From: Lachnospiraceae bacterium UBA7225
GTDB taxonomy: Bacteria > Bacillota > Clostridia > Lachnospirales > Lachnospiraceae
Length of the DNA: 7,270 nt
NCBI GenBank assembly: GCA_002473385.1
Contig: DKTR01000061.1
Location: 13,721-20,990, forward strand
Reading direction: 5' to 3'
A program made the translations under genes and the position numbers. The stretch's first letter is position 1, and the number at the start of each line of letters is the position of its first letter. The notes below the pieces were generated by a model. That model searched no databases. It had not been told where the DNA came from and saw nothing but the letters and a program-made list of their open reading frames with translations. Below, in pieces: positions 1-5,438 of this stretch.

Positions 1-1024
1 CAGCTATGAGATGTACTGGTATCCGTGGGATGATACGAAAAAGGATATCTGGGTGCGCCCGATGCCGCAGAAGGAATATGTGATCAACCTGGAAAACAAT
101 CCGATGACGACCTATCGTTACCGGATGCATCAGGAGGATCTTGCCAAGCAGTTTGGGCGCTGGTATCGTCTTTCGCATGGCAACAAAAAGACCGTGTGTC
201 TTCTGGGAATGCGGGCGGATGAATCTTTGCAGCGTTACAGCGGCTTTCTGAATAAAAAATACGGCTATAAGGGGGAATGCTGGATCAGTCAGACCTTTAA
301 GGATGTCTGGTGCGCATCGCCTTTATATGACTGGTCTTCAGAGGATGTCTGGCACGCAAATTATATGTTTAATTACGAGTATAACCGTCTGTATGATCTC
401 TATTATATGGCGGGGCTGAAGGTGTCGCAGATGCGTGTGGCGTCGCCGTTCAACGATTATTCGAAGGATTCGCTGAATTTATACCGGGTGATCGATCCGG
501 AAATCTGGACAAAGCTGGTCGGGCGGGTGCGCGGGGCGAATTTTGCCAGCATCTATGGCAGGACAAAGGCAATGGGATACCGTAATATCACACTCCCCAA
601 GGGACATACGTGGCGCTCGTACACATTGTTTTTGCTGGATACGCTTCCGGCGAGACTGCGGAACAATTATGTGAAAAAGTTTAATACATCTATTGAATTC
701 TGGCACAAAACGGGCGGCGGGATGGATGAGGAAACTATCCAGGAGCTGATCGACCACGGATATAAGATCCGCAGGAACGGGGTCTCAAATTATACTCTGA
801 AAAAGAAAACGCGCATCGTGTTTGTCGGCACGATTCCCGATGACACGGACGACATCAGATCGACCAAGGACATTCCGAGCTGGAAACGGATGTGTTACTG
901 CATATTGAAAAACGATCACACCTGTCGCTTTATGGGCTTTGGGATGACGCGGGAGCAGCAGAAGCGGATAGATCTGATCCGCGAAAAATACAAGAGTCTG
1001 GAGGATATGGATCATGGAGCATAA
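1..1024 (+). CDS. ibrA: IbrA-like PAPS reductase family protein (DUF3440), 5' end outside window
   Basis: The frame is open to the left edge (Ser-Tyr-Glu precede the Met at position 11), so this is the C-terminal part of a longer gene, not a gene starting at 11. Counting from that Met, 337 residues are visible. Landmarks are GMRADES at 66-72, matching the conserved G-x-R-x-D-E stretch of PAPS-reductase/ATP-pyrophosphatase-fold enzymes, and PLYDWSSEDVW at 104-114, the usual P-x-x-x-W-x-x-x-DVW motif. The C-terminal stretch IPSWKRMCYCILKND (288-302) followed by CRFMGFG is typical of DUF3440. The N-terminal PP-loop (SGGKDS type) would lie upstream, so activity cannot be judged. In Escherichia coli, IbrA and IbrB together activate eib immunoglobulin-binding genes; whether they do chemistry is not established. 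The gene overlaps the next by 11 nt, which implies coupled translation. Family call is firm, function is not. Confidence 0.87.
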   Translation, partial: SYEMYWYPWDDTKKDIWVRPMPQKEYVINLENNPMTTYRYRMHQEDLAKQFGRWYRLSHGNKKTVCLLGMRADESLQRYSGFLNKKYGYKGECWISQTFKDVWCASPLYDWSSEDVWHANYMFNYEYNRLYDLYYMAGLKVSQMRVASPFNDYSKDSLNLYRVIDPEIWTKLVGRVRGANFASIYGRTKAMGYRNITLPKGHTWRSYTLFLLDTLPARLRNNYVKKFNTSIEFWHKTGGGMDEETIQELIDHGYKIRRNGVSNYTLKKKTRIVFVGTIPDDTDDIRSTKDIPSWKRMCYCILKNDHTCRFMGFGMTREQQKRIDLIREKYKSLEDMDHGA

Positions 1025-1571
1025 AAGTCCGGTATATCATGTAATTGCCGTCCCGGTGGAAAAAATCAAGCCAAACACCTACAATCCGAACAAGGTTGCA
1101 CCGCCGGAAATGAAGCTGCTTTACGATAGTGTAAAGGCGGACGGGTACACGATGCCGATCGTCTGCTACTATAATAAAGCATCGGATACATATATTATTG
1201 TAGACGGATTTCACCGCTACCGTATTATGCTGGAGTACCCGGATATTTATGAGCGGGAAAAGGGGCTGCTGCCCGTTTCTGTGATAGACAAGCCTCTGGA
1301 TCAGCGGATGGCGAGCACTATCCGCCACAACCGTGCGCGCGGAAGCCATGATGTTGATCTGATGAGTAATATTGTAAAAGAGCTGCATGAACTGGGACGC
1401 TCGGATGCCTGGATTGCCAGGCACCTCGGCATGGACCGCGATGAGGTTCTGCGTCTGAAGCAGATCACGGGACTTGCGGCGCTGTTTAAGGATGTGAAGT
1501 TCGGGCAGGCGTGGCGTCCGGCAGAGAATGTGGAGGAAGAAGAGGACGAGGAAATACTTGACCTGGAGTGA
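1014..1571 (+). CDS. ibrB: IbrB-like ParB/sulfiredoxin-fold protein
   Basis: The protein has 185 residues. Start ATG at 1014 is supported by GGAGGA at 1000-1005 with 8-nt spacing, inside the end of ibrA. The N-terminal half is a ParB-like domain: a KIKPNTYNPNKV entry (17-28) as in ParBc proteins, then VDGFHRYR (63-70), the equivalent of the ParB nucleotide-binding G-x-R-R/G-x-H-R box, and RHNRARGSHD (104-113), the conserved N-x-x-RG element of IbrB-type proteins. Residues about 127-150 (GRSDAWIARHLGMDRDEVLRLKQ) read as a helix-turn-helix. The C-terminal tail (171-185) is strongly acidic. True chromosomal ParB is longer and sits with parA, which is absent here; the partner is instead the PAPS-reductase-like IbrA. 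The likely role is a DNA- or nucleotide-binding partner or regulator for IbrA, by inference from pairing and from E. coli IbrAB. Nuclease or CTPase activity is undetermined. Confidence 0.86.
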   Translation: MEHKSPVYHVIAVPVEKIKPNTYNPNKVAPPEMKLLYDSVKADGYTMPIVCYYNKASDTYIIVDGFHRYRIMLEYPDIYEREKGLLPVSVIDKPLDQRMASTIRHNRARGSHDVDLMSNIVKELHELGRSDAWIARHLGMDRDEVLRLKQITGLAALFKDVKFGQAWRPAENVEEEEDEEILDLE

Positions 1572-1588
1572 ACTCCAGGCGTTATACT
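1558..1588 (+). promoter_or_regulatory. candidate promoter for the aldo/keto reductase gene
   Basis: TTGACC at 1558-1563 and TATACT at 1583-1588 each match five of six consensus positions of a housekeeping sigma promoter. The spacer is 19 nt, longer than the ideal 17. The -35 box lies in the last codons of ibrB and the spacer contains a perfect 7-bp inverted repeat. Transcription would start near 1595, giving a leader of about 108 nt before the ATG at 1703. Alternatively the reductase gene is read through from ibrAB. Confidence 0.35.
1562..1579 (+). other. inverted repeat spanning the ibrB stop codon
   Basis: CCTGGAG (1562-1568) pairs perfectly with CTCCAGG (1573-1579) around a TGAA loop that includes the ibrB stop codon. 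No T-run follows, so it is not a convincing intrinsic terminator. It could be an mRNA 3'-end stabiliser for ibrAB or a protein-binding palindrome inside the candidate promoter spacer. Confidence 0.4.
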
Positions 1589-1599
1589 GAAAATACCGT

Positions 1600-1677
1600 G
1601 ATGCCGGAGGCAGAGCAGCGGCTTTCATGATCCGGAATGTCTGCCTGCCATAATAAAAAAGGGTTTTCGCCGGCATC
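1600..1677 (+). other. long-range folded leader upstream of the aldo/keto reductase gene
   Basis: A continuous 15-nt left arm at 1600-1614 pairs in two blocks. GATGCCGG (1600-1607) is perfectly complementary to CCGGCATC (1670-1677), and AGGCAGA (1608-1614) is perfectly complementary to TCTGCCT (1640-1646). The 3' side carries a 23-nt bulge (1647-1669), rich in A then ending GGGTTTTCG. The fold ends 9 nt before the Shine-Dalgarno of the next gene. It resembles a regulatory 5' leader, but I do not recognise it as any known riboswitch class. Confidence 0.4.
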
Positions 1678-1686
1678 TGTATCAGG

Positions 1687-1693
1687 AAAGGAG
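1687..1693 (+). promoter_or_regulatory. ribosome binding site that fixes the aldo/keto reductase start
   Basis: AAAGGAG lies 9 nt before the ATG at 1703. The in-frame ATG at 1637 is less likely: it has no good Shine-Dalgarno, it lies inside the folded leader, and the 22 extra residues it would add do not resemble the start of this family, which begins with the M-x-Y-R-x-LGKTGL motif. Confidence 0.75.
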
Positions 1694-1702
1694 ACAGAGC
1701 AT

Positions 1703-2851
1703 ATGAACTATCGGGAACTTGGAAAGACCGGTCTGCGCGTGAGCGAGATCGGCATGGGCTGTGAGGGCTTCGGCGAGGATGACTGCCGCAATACCGGGCG
1801 CTTTTTTGATATCGCGGAAGCAAACGGTATCAATTATTTTGACCTTTACACATCGAATCCGGAAATCCGCGCAAGCGTTGGCAGAGCGCTGCAGGGCAGG
1901 CGGGAGAAATTTATTATCCAGTCGCATGTCTGTTCCGTCTGGAAAAATGGACAGTATAAGCGGACAAGAAATCTCGCGGAGGTGAAGGCGGGTTTTGCAG
2001 AAATGCTTTCCCTGCTTCAGACAGATTACATAGACATCGGAATGATTCACTATGTGGATGCTATGGATGACTGGAATCGCATTGTAAATGACGGTGTTCT
2101 GCAATATGCGGCGGAGTTGAAACAGGCGGGCCGCATCCGCCACATTGGTCTGAGCAGTCACAATCCGCAGGTAGCGCTGGCGGCGGTGAAGAGCGGTTTT
2201 ATTGAGGTGCTGATGTTCAGCGTCAACCCCTGCTACGATCTGCAGCCCGCGAGCGAGGACGTGGAGGAACTCTGGGCAGAGAAAAATTATGCAGCGCCGC
2301 TGGTCAATATGGATCCGGAGCGTCAGGAATTATATGAGACGTGCCAGAGGCTCGGTGTTGGCATTACTGTAATGAAGGCGTTTGGCGGCGGAGATCTGCT
2401 GGATGAAAAGCTGTCTCCGGCAGGGAAAGCGCTGACGGTATATCAGTGTCTGCATTATGCGCTCAGCCGTCCGGCAGTGGCTACAGTGCTTGCCGGAGCG
2501 CACACGGAGGAACAGTTAAGACAATGCCTTGCCTACGAGGAGGCTTCTGAGGAGGAAAAGGACTATGCGCCGGCGTTTGCCTCCTTCCCGAATATCAGCT
2601 GGAAGGGGCACTGCATGTATTGCAGCCATTGCGCGCCGTGCCCGAAGCAGATCGACGTGGCATCTGTCACAAAATTTTTAAATCTGGCGAAAGCGCAGGG
2701 CGAAGTGCCGGAAACGGTAAGAGAGCATTATGCGCTGCTGCCGCACCATGCGGGAGAGTGCATCCAGTGCGGCGCCTGTGAAAGCCGCTGCCCGTTTGCG
2801 GTCTCCATTATGGAAAACATGAGAGCGGCAAAAGAATTGTTTGAAAAATAA
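1703..2851 (+). CDS. aldo/keto reductase with C-terminal two-[4Fe-4S] ferredoxin domain
   Basis: The protein has 382 residues from the ATG at 1703. Residues 1 to about 290 form an aldo/keto reductase barrel: MNYRELGKTGLRVSEIGMG at the start, NYFDLYTSNPEIR at 44-56, DYIDIGMIHYVD at 108-119, RIRHIGLSSHNP at 144-155, and a MKAFGGGDLL stretch at 224-233. The tail has two cluster motifs: C304-x2-C307-x2-C310-x2-C313-P and C353-x2-C356-x2-C359-x3-C363-P. Two [4Fe-4S] clusters are therefore expected, and the protein should be cytoplasmic and oxygen-sensitive. Of the classical Asp-Tyr-Lys-His tetrad, Asp47 and His116 are visible, but the Tyr position aligns with Asn52 and the Lys position with Ser74 or His75. 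Its substrate is unknown; electron transfer between ferredoxin or flavin donors and a carbonyl is an inference. It stands alone after a 131-nt gap from ibrB and converges on the channel gene. Confidence 0.9.
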   Translation: MNYRELGKTGLRVSEIGMGCEGFGEDDCRNTGRFFDIAEANGINYFDLYTSNPEIRASVGRALQGRREKFIIQSHVCSVWKNGQYKRTRNLAEVKAGFAEMLSLLQTDYIDIGMIHYVDAMDDWNRIVNDGVLQYAAELKQAGRIRHIGLSSHNPQVALAAVKSGFIEVLMFSVNPCYDLQPASEDVEELWAEKNYAAPLVNMDPERQELYETCQRLGVGITVMKAFGGGDLLDEKLSPAGKALTVYQCLHYALSRPAVATVLAGAHTEEQLRQCLAYEEASEEEKDYAPAFASFPNISWKGHCMYCSHCAPCPKQIDVASVTKFLNLAKAQGEVPETVREHYALLPHHAGECIQCGACESRCPFAVSIMENMRAAKELFEK

Positions 2852-2863
2852 TAAGTGACATGC

Positions 2864-2902
2864 TTCAGGCGTCCGCCAGAATGCGCATGGCGGGCGCCTG
2901 GA
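2864..2902. terminator. long hairpin between convergent genes, possible bidirectional terminator
   Basis: Arms 2866-2878 and 2888-2900 pair over 13 bp with a single T/G (wobble) position around a 9-nt loop. The stem can be extended to 2864/2902 by one A-T and one T/G pair. It begins 12 nt after the reductase stop and overlaps the last codons and stop of the minus-strand channel gene. On the + strand a TTTTT run lies at 2910-2914, 7 nt beyond the stem; on the minus strand a T-rich stretch (about 2855-2844) lies about 9 nt beyond. Neither is ideally spaced, so termination is plausible rather than certain. Confidence 0.45.
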
Positions 2903-3665
2903 TTCCGGCTTTTTGCAGTGCCTCTGTGATAAATTGATTCAGGTCATAGAGAACGCCCAGATAGTCGGCATTGGTACACCATGTGCGCACGGTAAATTCC
3001 AGTGCGTCGCCGGTGCTGCCGGTGAGCCTGGCAAAAGGAGGCTCCGGCGACGGAAGGATTTTTTCAATTTTCTCCATGGTTTTCAGCATGATCTCCTGCA
3101 CTTTTGCAGGATCTTCACTTCTTGCGCAGGTAAAGATTACCTCTGCGCGCCGCAGGTTTTCCGCGGAATAATCAATGATCGTAGCGTTCATCAGATTGCC
3201 GTTCGGCACGGTGATGCGCTTGTTGTCCGGTGTTACAATGACGGTGTAAAACAGGTTGATTTCCCTGGCAGTTCCGGTAATGCCGCAGGTTTCAATATAA
3301 TCCCCCAGTTTGAACGGCTTGAAAATAATCAGCATGATGCCGCCTGCCAGGTTAGAGAGACCACCCTGCATGGCAAGTCCGATGGCCACGCCTGCGGAGG
3401 CAATGAGCGCGGAGATGGAGGACATCGGTACCCCGAGAATGCTGACGATAATTACGGCAAGCAGAAAATAAAGTCCGAAATAGGCAAAGCTCTGGATGAA
3501 GCTCTTAACGGCATCGTCTGTGCGTGAGAGAAGCGCGCCTTTTGCGAGCATTTTCAAAAGCTTTTTTACAAGTATCCGTCCGATAAAAAAGACGATCAGC
3601 GCAAATAAAATACGGCAGACAACGCTGACTGCCTGACCGGACAGGGTGCTGAAAAATGTATTCAT
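2865..3665 (-). CDS. mscS: small-conductance mechanosensitive channel, MscS family
   Basis: The protein has 266 residues, close to E. coli MscS (286). It acts as a heptameric inner-membrane pore that opens under membrane tension to release solutes during hypo-osmotic shock. Visible parts: TM1 about 12-34; TM2 about 57-78; the pore helix TM3 about 82-116 with the glycine/alanine-rich SAGVAIGLAMQGGLSNLAGG (90-109) diagnostic of the family; KPFKLGDYIE (116-125) leading into the beta domain; and ITVPNGNLMN (151-160), matching the conserved PNG loop. The cytoplasmic C-terminal cage follows to the end. The annotated ATG is 13 nt from an AAAGGAG, and a three-codon reading frame lies between the two. 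The candidate promoter is at 3702-3730 on the minus strand. The gene diverges from the sugar ABC operon and converges on the aldo/keto reductase. Confidence 0.95.
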   Translation of the reverse strand: MNTFFSTLSGQAVSVVCRILFALIVFFIGRILVKKLLKMLAKGALLSRTDDAVKSFIQSFAYFGLYFLLAVIIVSILGVPMSSISALIASAGVAIGLAMQGGLSNLAGGIMLIIFKPFKLGDYIETCGITGTAREINLFYTVIVTPDNKRITVPNGNLMNATIIDYSAENLRRAEVIFTCARSEDPAKVQEIMLKTMEKIEKILPSPEPPFARLTGSTGDALEFTVRTWCTNADYLGVLYDLNQFITEALQKAGIQAPAMRILADA

Positions 3666-3673
3666 AATTTCAT
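3662..3673 (-). CDS. three-codon leader frame (MKL) overlapping the mscS start
   Basis: On the minus strand AAAGGAG (3679-3685) is followed after 5 nt by ATG AAA TTA TGA. The TGA overlaps the mscS ATG in an ATGA arrangement. The Shine-Dalgarno is thus better placed for this mini-frame than for mscS (13 nt). It could be a translational coupling leader or a chance frame next to a loosely spaced start. No sequence evidence shows it is translated. Confidence 0.25.
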   Translation of the reverse strand: MKL

Positions 3674-3701
3674 AGAAGCTCCTTTCAATATCTGCGCTTT
3701 T

Positions 3702-3730
3702 ATTTTACAGGATATGCCTGGCAAAGACAA
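3702..3730 (-). promoter_or_regulatory. candidate mscS promoter
   Basis: Read on the minus strand, TTGTCT (complement of 3725-3730) and TAAAAT (complement of 3702-3707) are separated by exactly 17 nt. They match four and five of six consensus positions. Transcription would start near 3695, about 30 nt before the mscS ATG. A GTGCAA motif abuts the -35 box. Confidence 0.5.
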
Positions 3731-3811
3731 GTGCAAAAAACATGGGGTGCAACATGCATAAAAAACCCCTCTAAAACAAAAATCTCCCCCTCTTTTTGCA
3801 CAAATAAATAA

Positions 3812-3820
3812 TGGTATAAT
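3812..3820 (+). promoter_or_regulatory. extended -10 promoter of the sugar ABC operon
   Basis: TGGTATAAT at 3812-3820 is a perfect -10 hexamer (TATAAT, 3815-3820) preceded by the TG of an extended -10. No good -35 box is present: TTGCAC at 3796-3801 is only 13 nt upstream of the -10, and the properly spaced position is a T-rich stretch. The extended -10 would compensate. Transcription should start near 3827, leaving a leader of about 80 nt before the ATPase ATG. Confidence 0.7.
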
Positions 3821-3844
3821 AGATTTAAGAAAAGGAAATCGCAT

Positions 3845-3875
3845 ACACAAAGGTCCGGAAACCACGGGCCGGTGT
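3845..3875 (+). other. stem-loop in the sugar operon leader
   Basis: ACAC (3845-3848) pairs with GTGT (3872-3875), and inside it GGTCC (3852-3856) pairs with GGGCC (3866-3870) through one U-G wobble, with a 9-nt loop. Small internal mismatches separate the two helices. This lies in the predicted 5' untranslated region. It is not a riboswitch class I can recognise. Confidence 0.35.
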
Positions 3876-3880
3876 GCAAC

Positions 3881-3894
3881 TTGCCAACTGGTAA
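3881..3894 (+). promoter_or_regulatory. near-palindrome abutting the ATPase Shine-Dalgarno
   Basis: TTGCCA-AC-TGGTAA at 3881-3894 is palindromic except for one position. As RNA it can form a 5-bp stem (one G-U pair) with an AACU loop, and its last bases overlap the start of the Shine-Dalgarno AAAGGAGG (3893-3900). It could be a repressor operator downstream of the promoter or a hairpin tuning translation initiation. Confidence 0.35.
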
Positions 3895-3908
3895 AGGAGG
3901 ACAACGGA

Positions 3909-5420
3909 ATGAATGAAGTCATTGTCTCCATGAAAAATATTACCAAGATATTTCCGGGGGTAAAGGCACTCGATTCAGTGAATTTCGAGCTGCGCTCCGG
4001 TGAGGTCATGGCACTTCTTGGGGAAAATGGCGCGGGAAAATCCACACTTATGAAGATTCTGAGCGGCGTCTACACGAGAGACGGCGGTACTATGGAAATC
4101 TTCGGAAAGGAATATGGAGACCTGACGCCAAAACAGGCGCAGCAGGCAGGCGTGGCAATTATTCACCAGGAGCTGAATATGTGCCGTCATTTGTCAGTTG
4201 CGGAAAATATGTTCCTGGGACGGGAACTGCGGGGAAAGTTTTCCCTGGATAACGCAAAAATGGAGGCGGAAGCAAAGCGGATTCTGGATGATCTGAAGAT
4301 TAATATTGATCCGCGGCAGACTGTCGGTGATTTGCCGGTGTCCAAGCAGCAGATGGTTGAGATTGCCAAGGCACTCTCCATCAATGCAAAGATATTAATT
4401 ATGGATGAGCCGACCTCCGCACTGACAGCAAGAGAGATCGACGATCTGTTCCGTATCATCCGCAAGCTGAAGGCGGAGGGGCATGGAATTGTATACATAT
4501 CACACCGTCTCGAAGAACTGGCGCATATTGTAGACCGCGTGACGATCATGCGCGACGGGCAGTACATCACAAGCGGAAATTTCGCCGACATGACGATGGA
4601 TCAGATCATTGCCAATATGGTCGGGCGTGAGATCAAAGAAAAATTCCCGCGGGTGGAGTGCAAAAAAGGCAAAAAGGTGTTTGAGGTAAAAAACCTTAAT
4701 GCCGGGAAAATGGTAAGAGACATCAGCTTTTCTGTCTATGAGGGAGAAATCGTGGGCTTTGCCGGGCTGATGGGCGCGGGCAGAACCGAGACGACGCGGG
4801 CAATTTTCGGGGTGGATCCCAAAGAGAGCGGTGAAATCTACGTGGATGGAAAGCAGGTGAAGATTACCTGTCCTATGGATGCCATCAAAAACGGCGTGGT
4901 GCTCGCTCCAGAGGACCGCAAAAAGGACGGACTCTGTACGAAGCTCAGCATCCGCCAGAACCTGGCGCTTCCAAATCTGGACTGGATATGCAATAAGCTC
5001 GGTGTGGTCAGCAGCAGTAAAGAAGATAGGCTCTGCGAGAAAGCCGTGCAGGATTTAAGAATCAAGACACCGAATGTGGAGATCGATTCGGGGAACCTTT
5101 CCGGCGGAAACCAGCAGAAGGTGGTAGTTGGAAAATGGCTTGCGCGGGATTCCAGGGTAGTCATCTTCGATGAACCGACCAGAGGAATCGATGTCGGTGC
5201 GAAGGTCGAGATATACAATCTGATGAATCAGCTCAAAAAACAGGGAATTGCCGTTATGTTTGTATCTTCGGAGATGCCGGAGGTTATGGGAATTGCCGAC
5301 CGCATCATTGTTATGTGCGACGGCAGGATCACCGGCGAAGTGATGGCGAAGGAGACGACGCAAAGTGAGATTCTGACGCTGGCAACGACCTTTGAGGACA
5401 AGAAAATTGGCAGTAAGTAA
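3909..5420 (+). CDS. sugar ABC transporter ATP-binding protein, RbsA/MglA type
   Basis: The protein has 503 residues, the normal length for this family of two fused nucleotide-binding domains. It hydrolyses ATP at the cytoplasmic face of the membrane to drive sugar uptake. Domain 1: Walker A GENGAGKST (38-46), Q-loop near HQELN (86-90), a diverged signature LPVSKQQ (142-148), Walker B ILIMDEP (162-168), and switch His199 in YISHR. Domain 2: the degenerate P-loop GLMGAGRTE (286-294, Arg for Lys) usual in this family, PEDRKKDGL at 334-342, signature LSGGNQQK (397-404), Walker B VVIFDEP (417-423), and VSSEMPE where the H-loop would be. AAAGGAGG 8 nt before the ATG fixes the start. It is the first gene of an ATPase-permease-binding protein operon. 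Ribose, galactose or another sugar cannot be decided from this subunit, so no symbol is assigned. Confidence 0.95.
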   Translation: MNEVIVSMKNITKIFPGVKALDSVNFELRSGEVMALLGENGAGKSTLMKILSGVYTRDGGTMEIFGKEYGDLTPKQAQQAGVAIIHQELNMCRHLSVAENMFLGRELRGKFSLDNAKMEAEAKRILDDLKINIDPRQTVGDLPVSKQQMVEIAKALSINAKILIMDEPTSALTAREIDDLFRIIRKLKAEGHGIVYISHRLEELAHIVDRVTIMRDGQYITSGNFADMTMDQIIANMVGREIKEKFPRVECKKGKKVFEVKNLNAGKMVRDISFSVYEGEIVGFAGLMGAGRTETTRAIFGVDPKESGEIYVDGKQVKITCPMDAIKNGVVLAPEDRKKDGLCTKLSIRQNLALPNLDWICNKLGVVSSSKEDRLCEKAVQDLRIKTPNVEIDSGNLSGGNQQKVVVGKWLARDSRVVIFDEPTRGIDVGAKVEIYNLMNQLKKQGIAVMFVSSEMPEVMGIADRIIVMCDGRITGEVMAKETTQSEILTLATTFEDKKIGSK

Positions 5421-5438
5421 TCTGGGAGGAGAAACAAC

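Larger units (their letters stand above)
3731..3879. repeat. four GTGCAA/TTGCAC copies in the divergent intergenic region
   Basis: GTGCAA occurs at 3731-3736, 3747-3752 and 3874-3879, and its complement TTGCAC at 3796-3801. The first two form a direct repeat of the type GTGCAA-n-CAT (3731-3743 and 3747-3755). The 9-mer GTGCAAAAA at 3731-3739 recurs as a perfect inverted copy TTTTTGCAC at 3793-3801. A given hexamer would be expected well under once in this length counting both strands, so these may be operator half-sites for a regulator acting on one or both divergent genes. Confidence 0.4.

Noticed and set aside
1014..1571. Chromosome or plasmid partition ParB
   Set aside because: Too short, no parA neighbour, no parS-like site seen, and the IbrA partner and RHNRARG element point to IbrB.
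1637..1702. Upstream ATG giving a 404-residue aldo/keto reductase
   Set aside because: No good Shine-Dalgarno and no family-like residues in the added 22; AAAGGAG before 1703 is decisive.
930..1823. Long minus-strand open frame (297 codons) opposite ibrB
   Set aside because: It is antisense to a well-supported ParB-fold gene, has no recognisable domain or plausible composition, and lacks a good ribosome site. It is a shadow frame.
2913..3527. Plus-strand open frame (204 codons) opposite mscS
   Set aside because: It is antisense to a clear MscS gene with family motifs throughout. The translation is rich in Cys and His and shows no known fold.
3741..3770. GGGGT/ACCCC pairing with a T-run on the minus strand, resembling a terminator
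   Set aside because: The stem is only 5 bp with a long loop, and there is no gene on that strand upstream whose transcript would need ending. The GTGCAA repeats explain the region better.
3662..4045. Minus-strand frame (127 codons) across the divergent promoter region ending in MKL
   Set aside because: It begins inside the antisense of the ATPase and crosses both promoters. Only its final three codons follow a ribosome site, and these are listed as a mini-frame.
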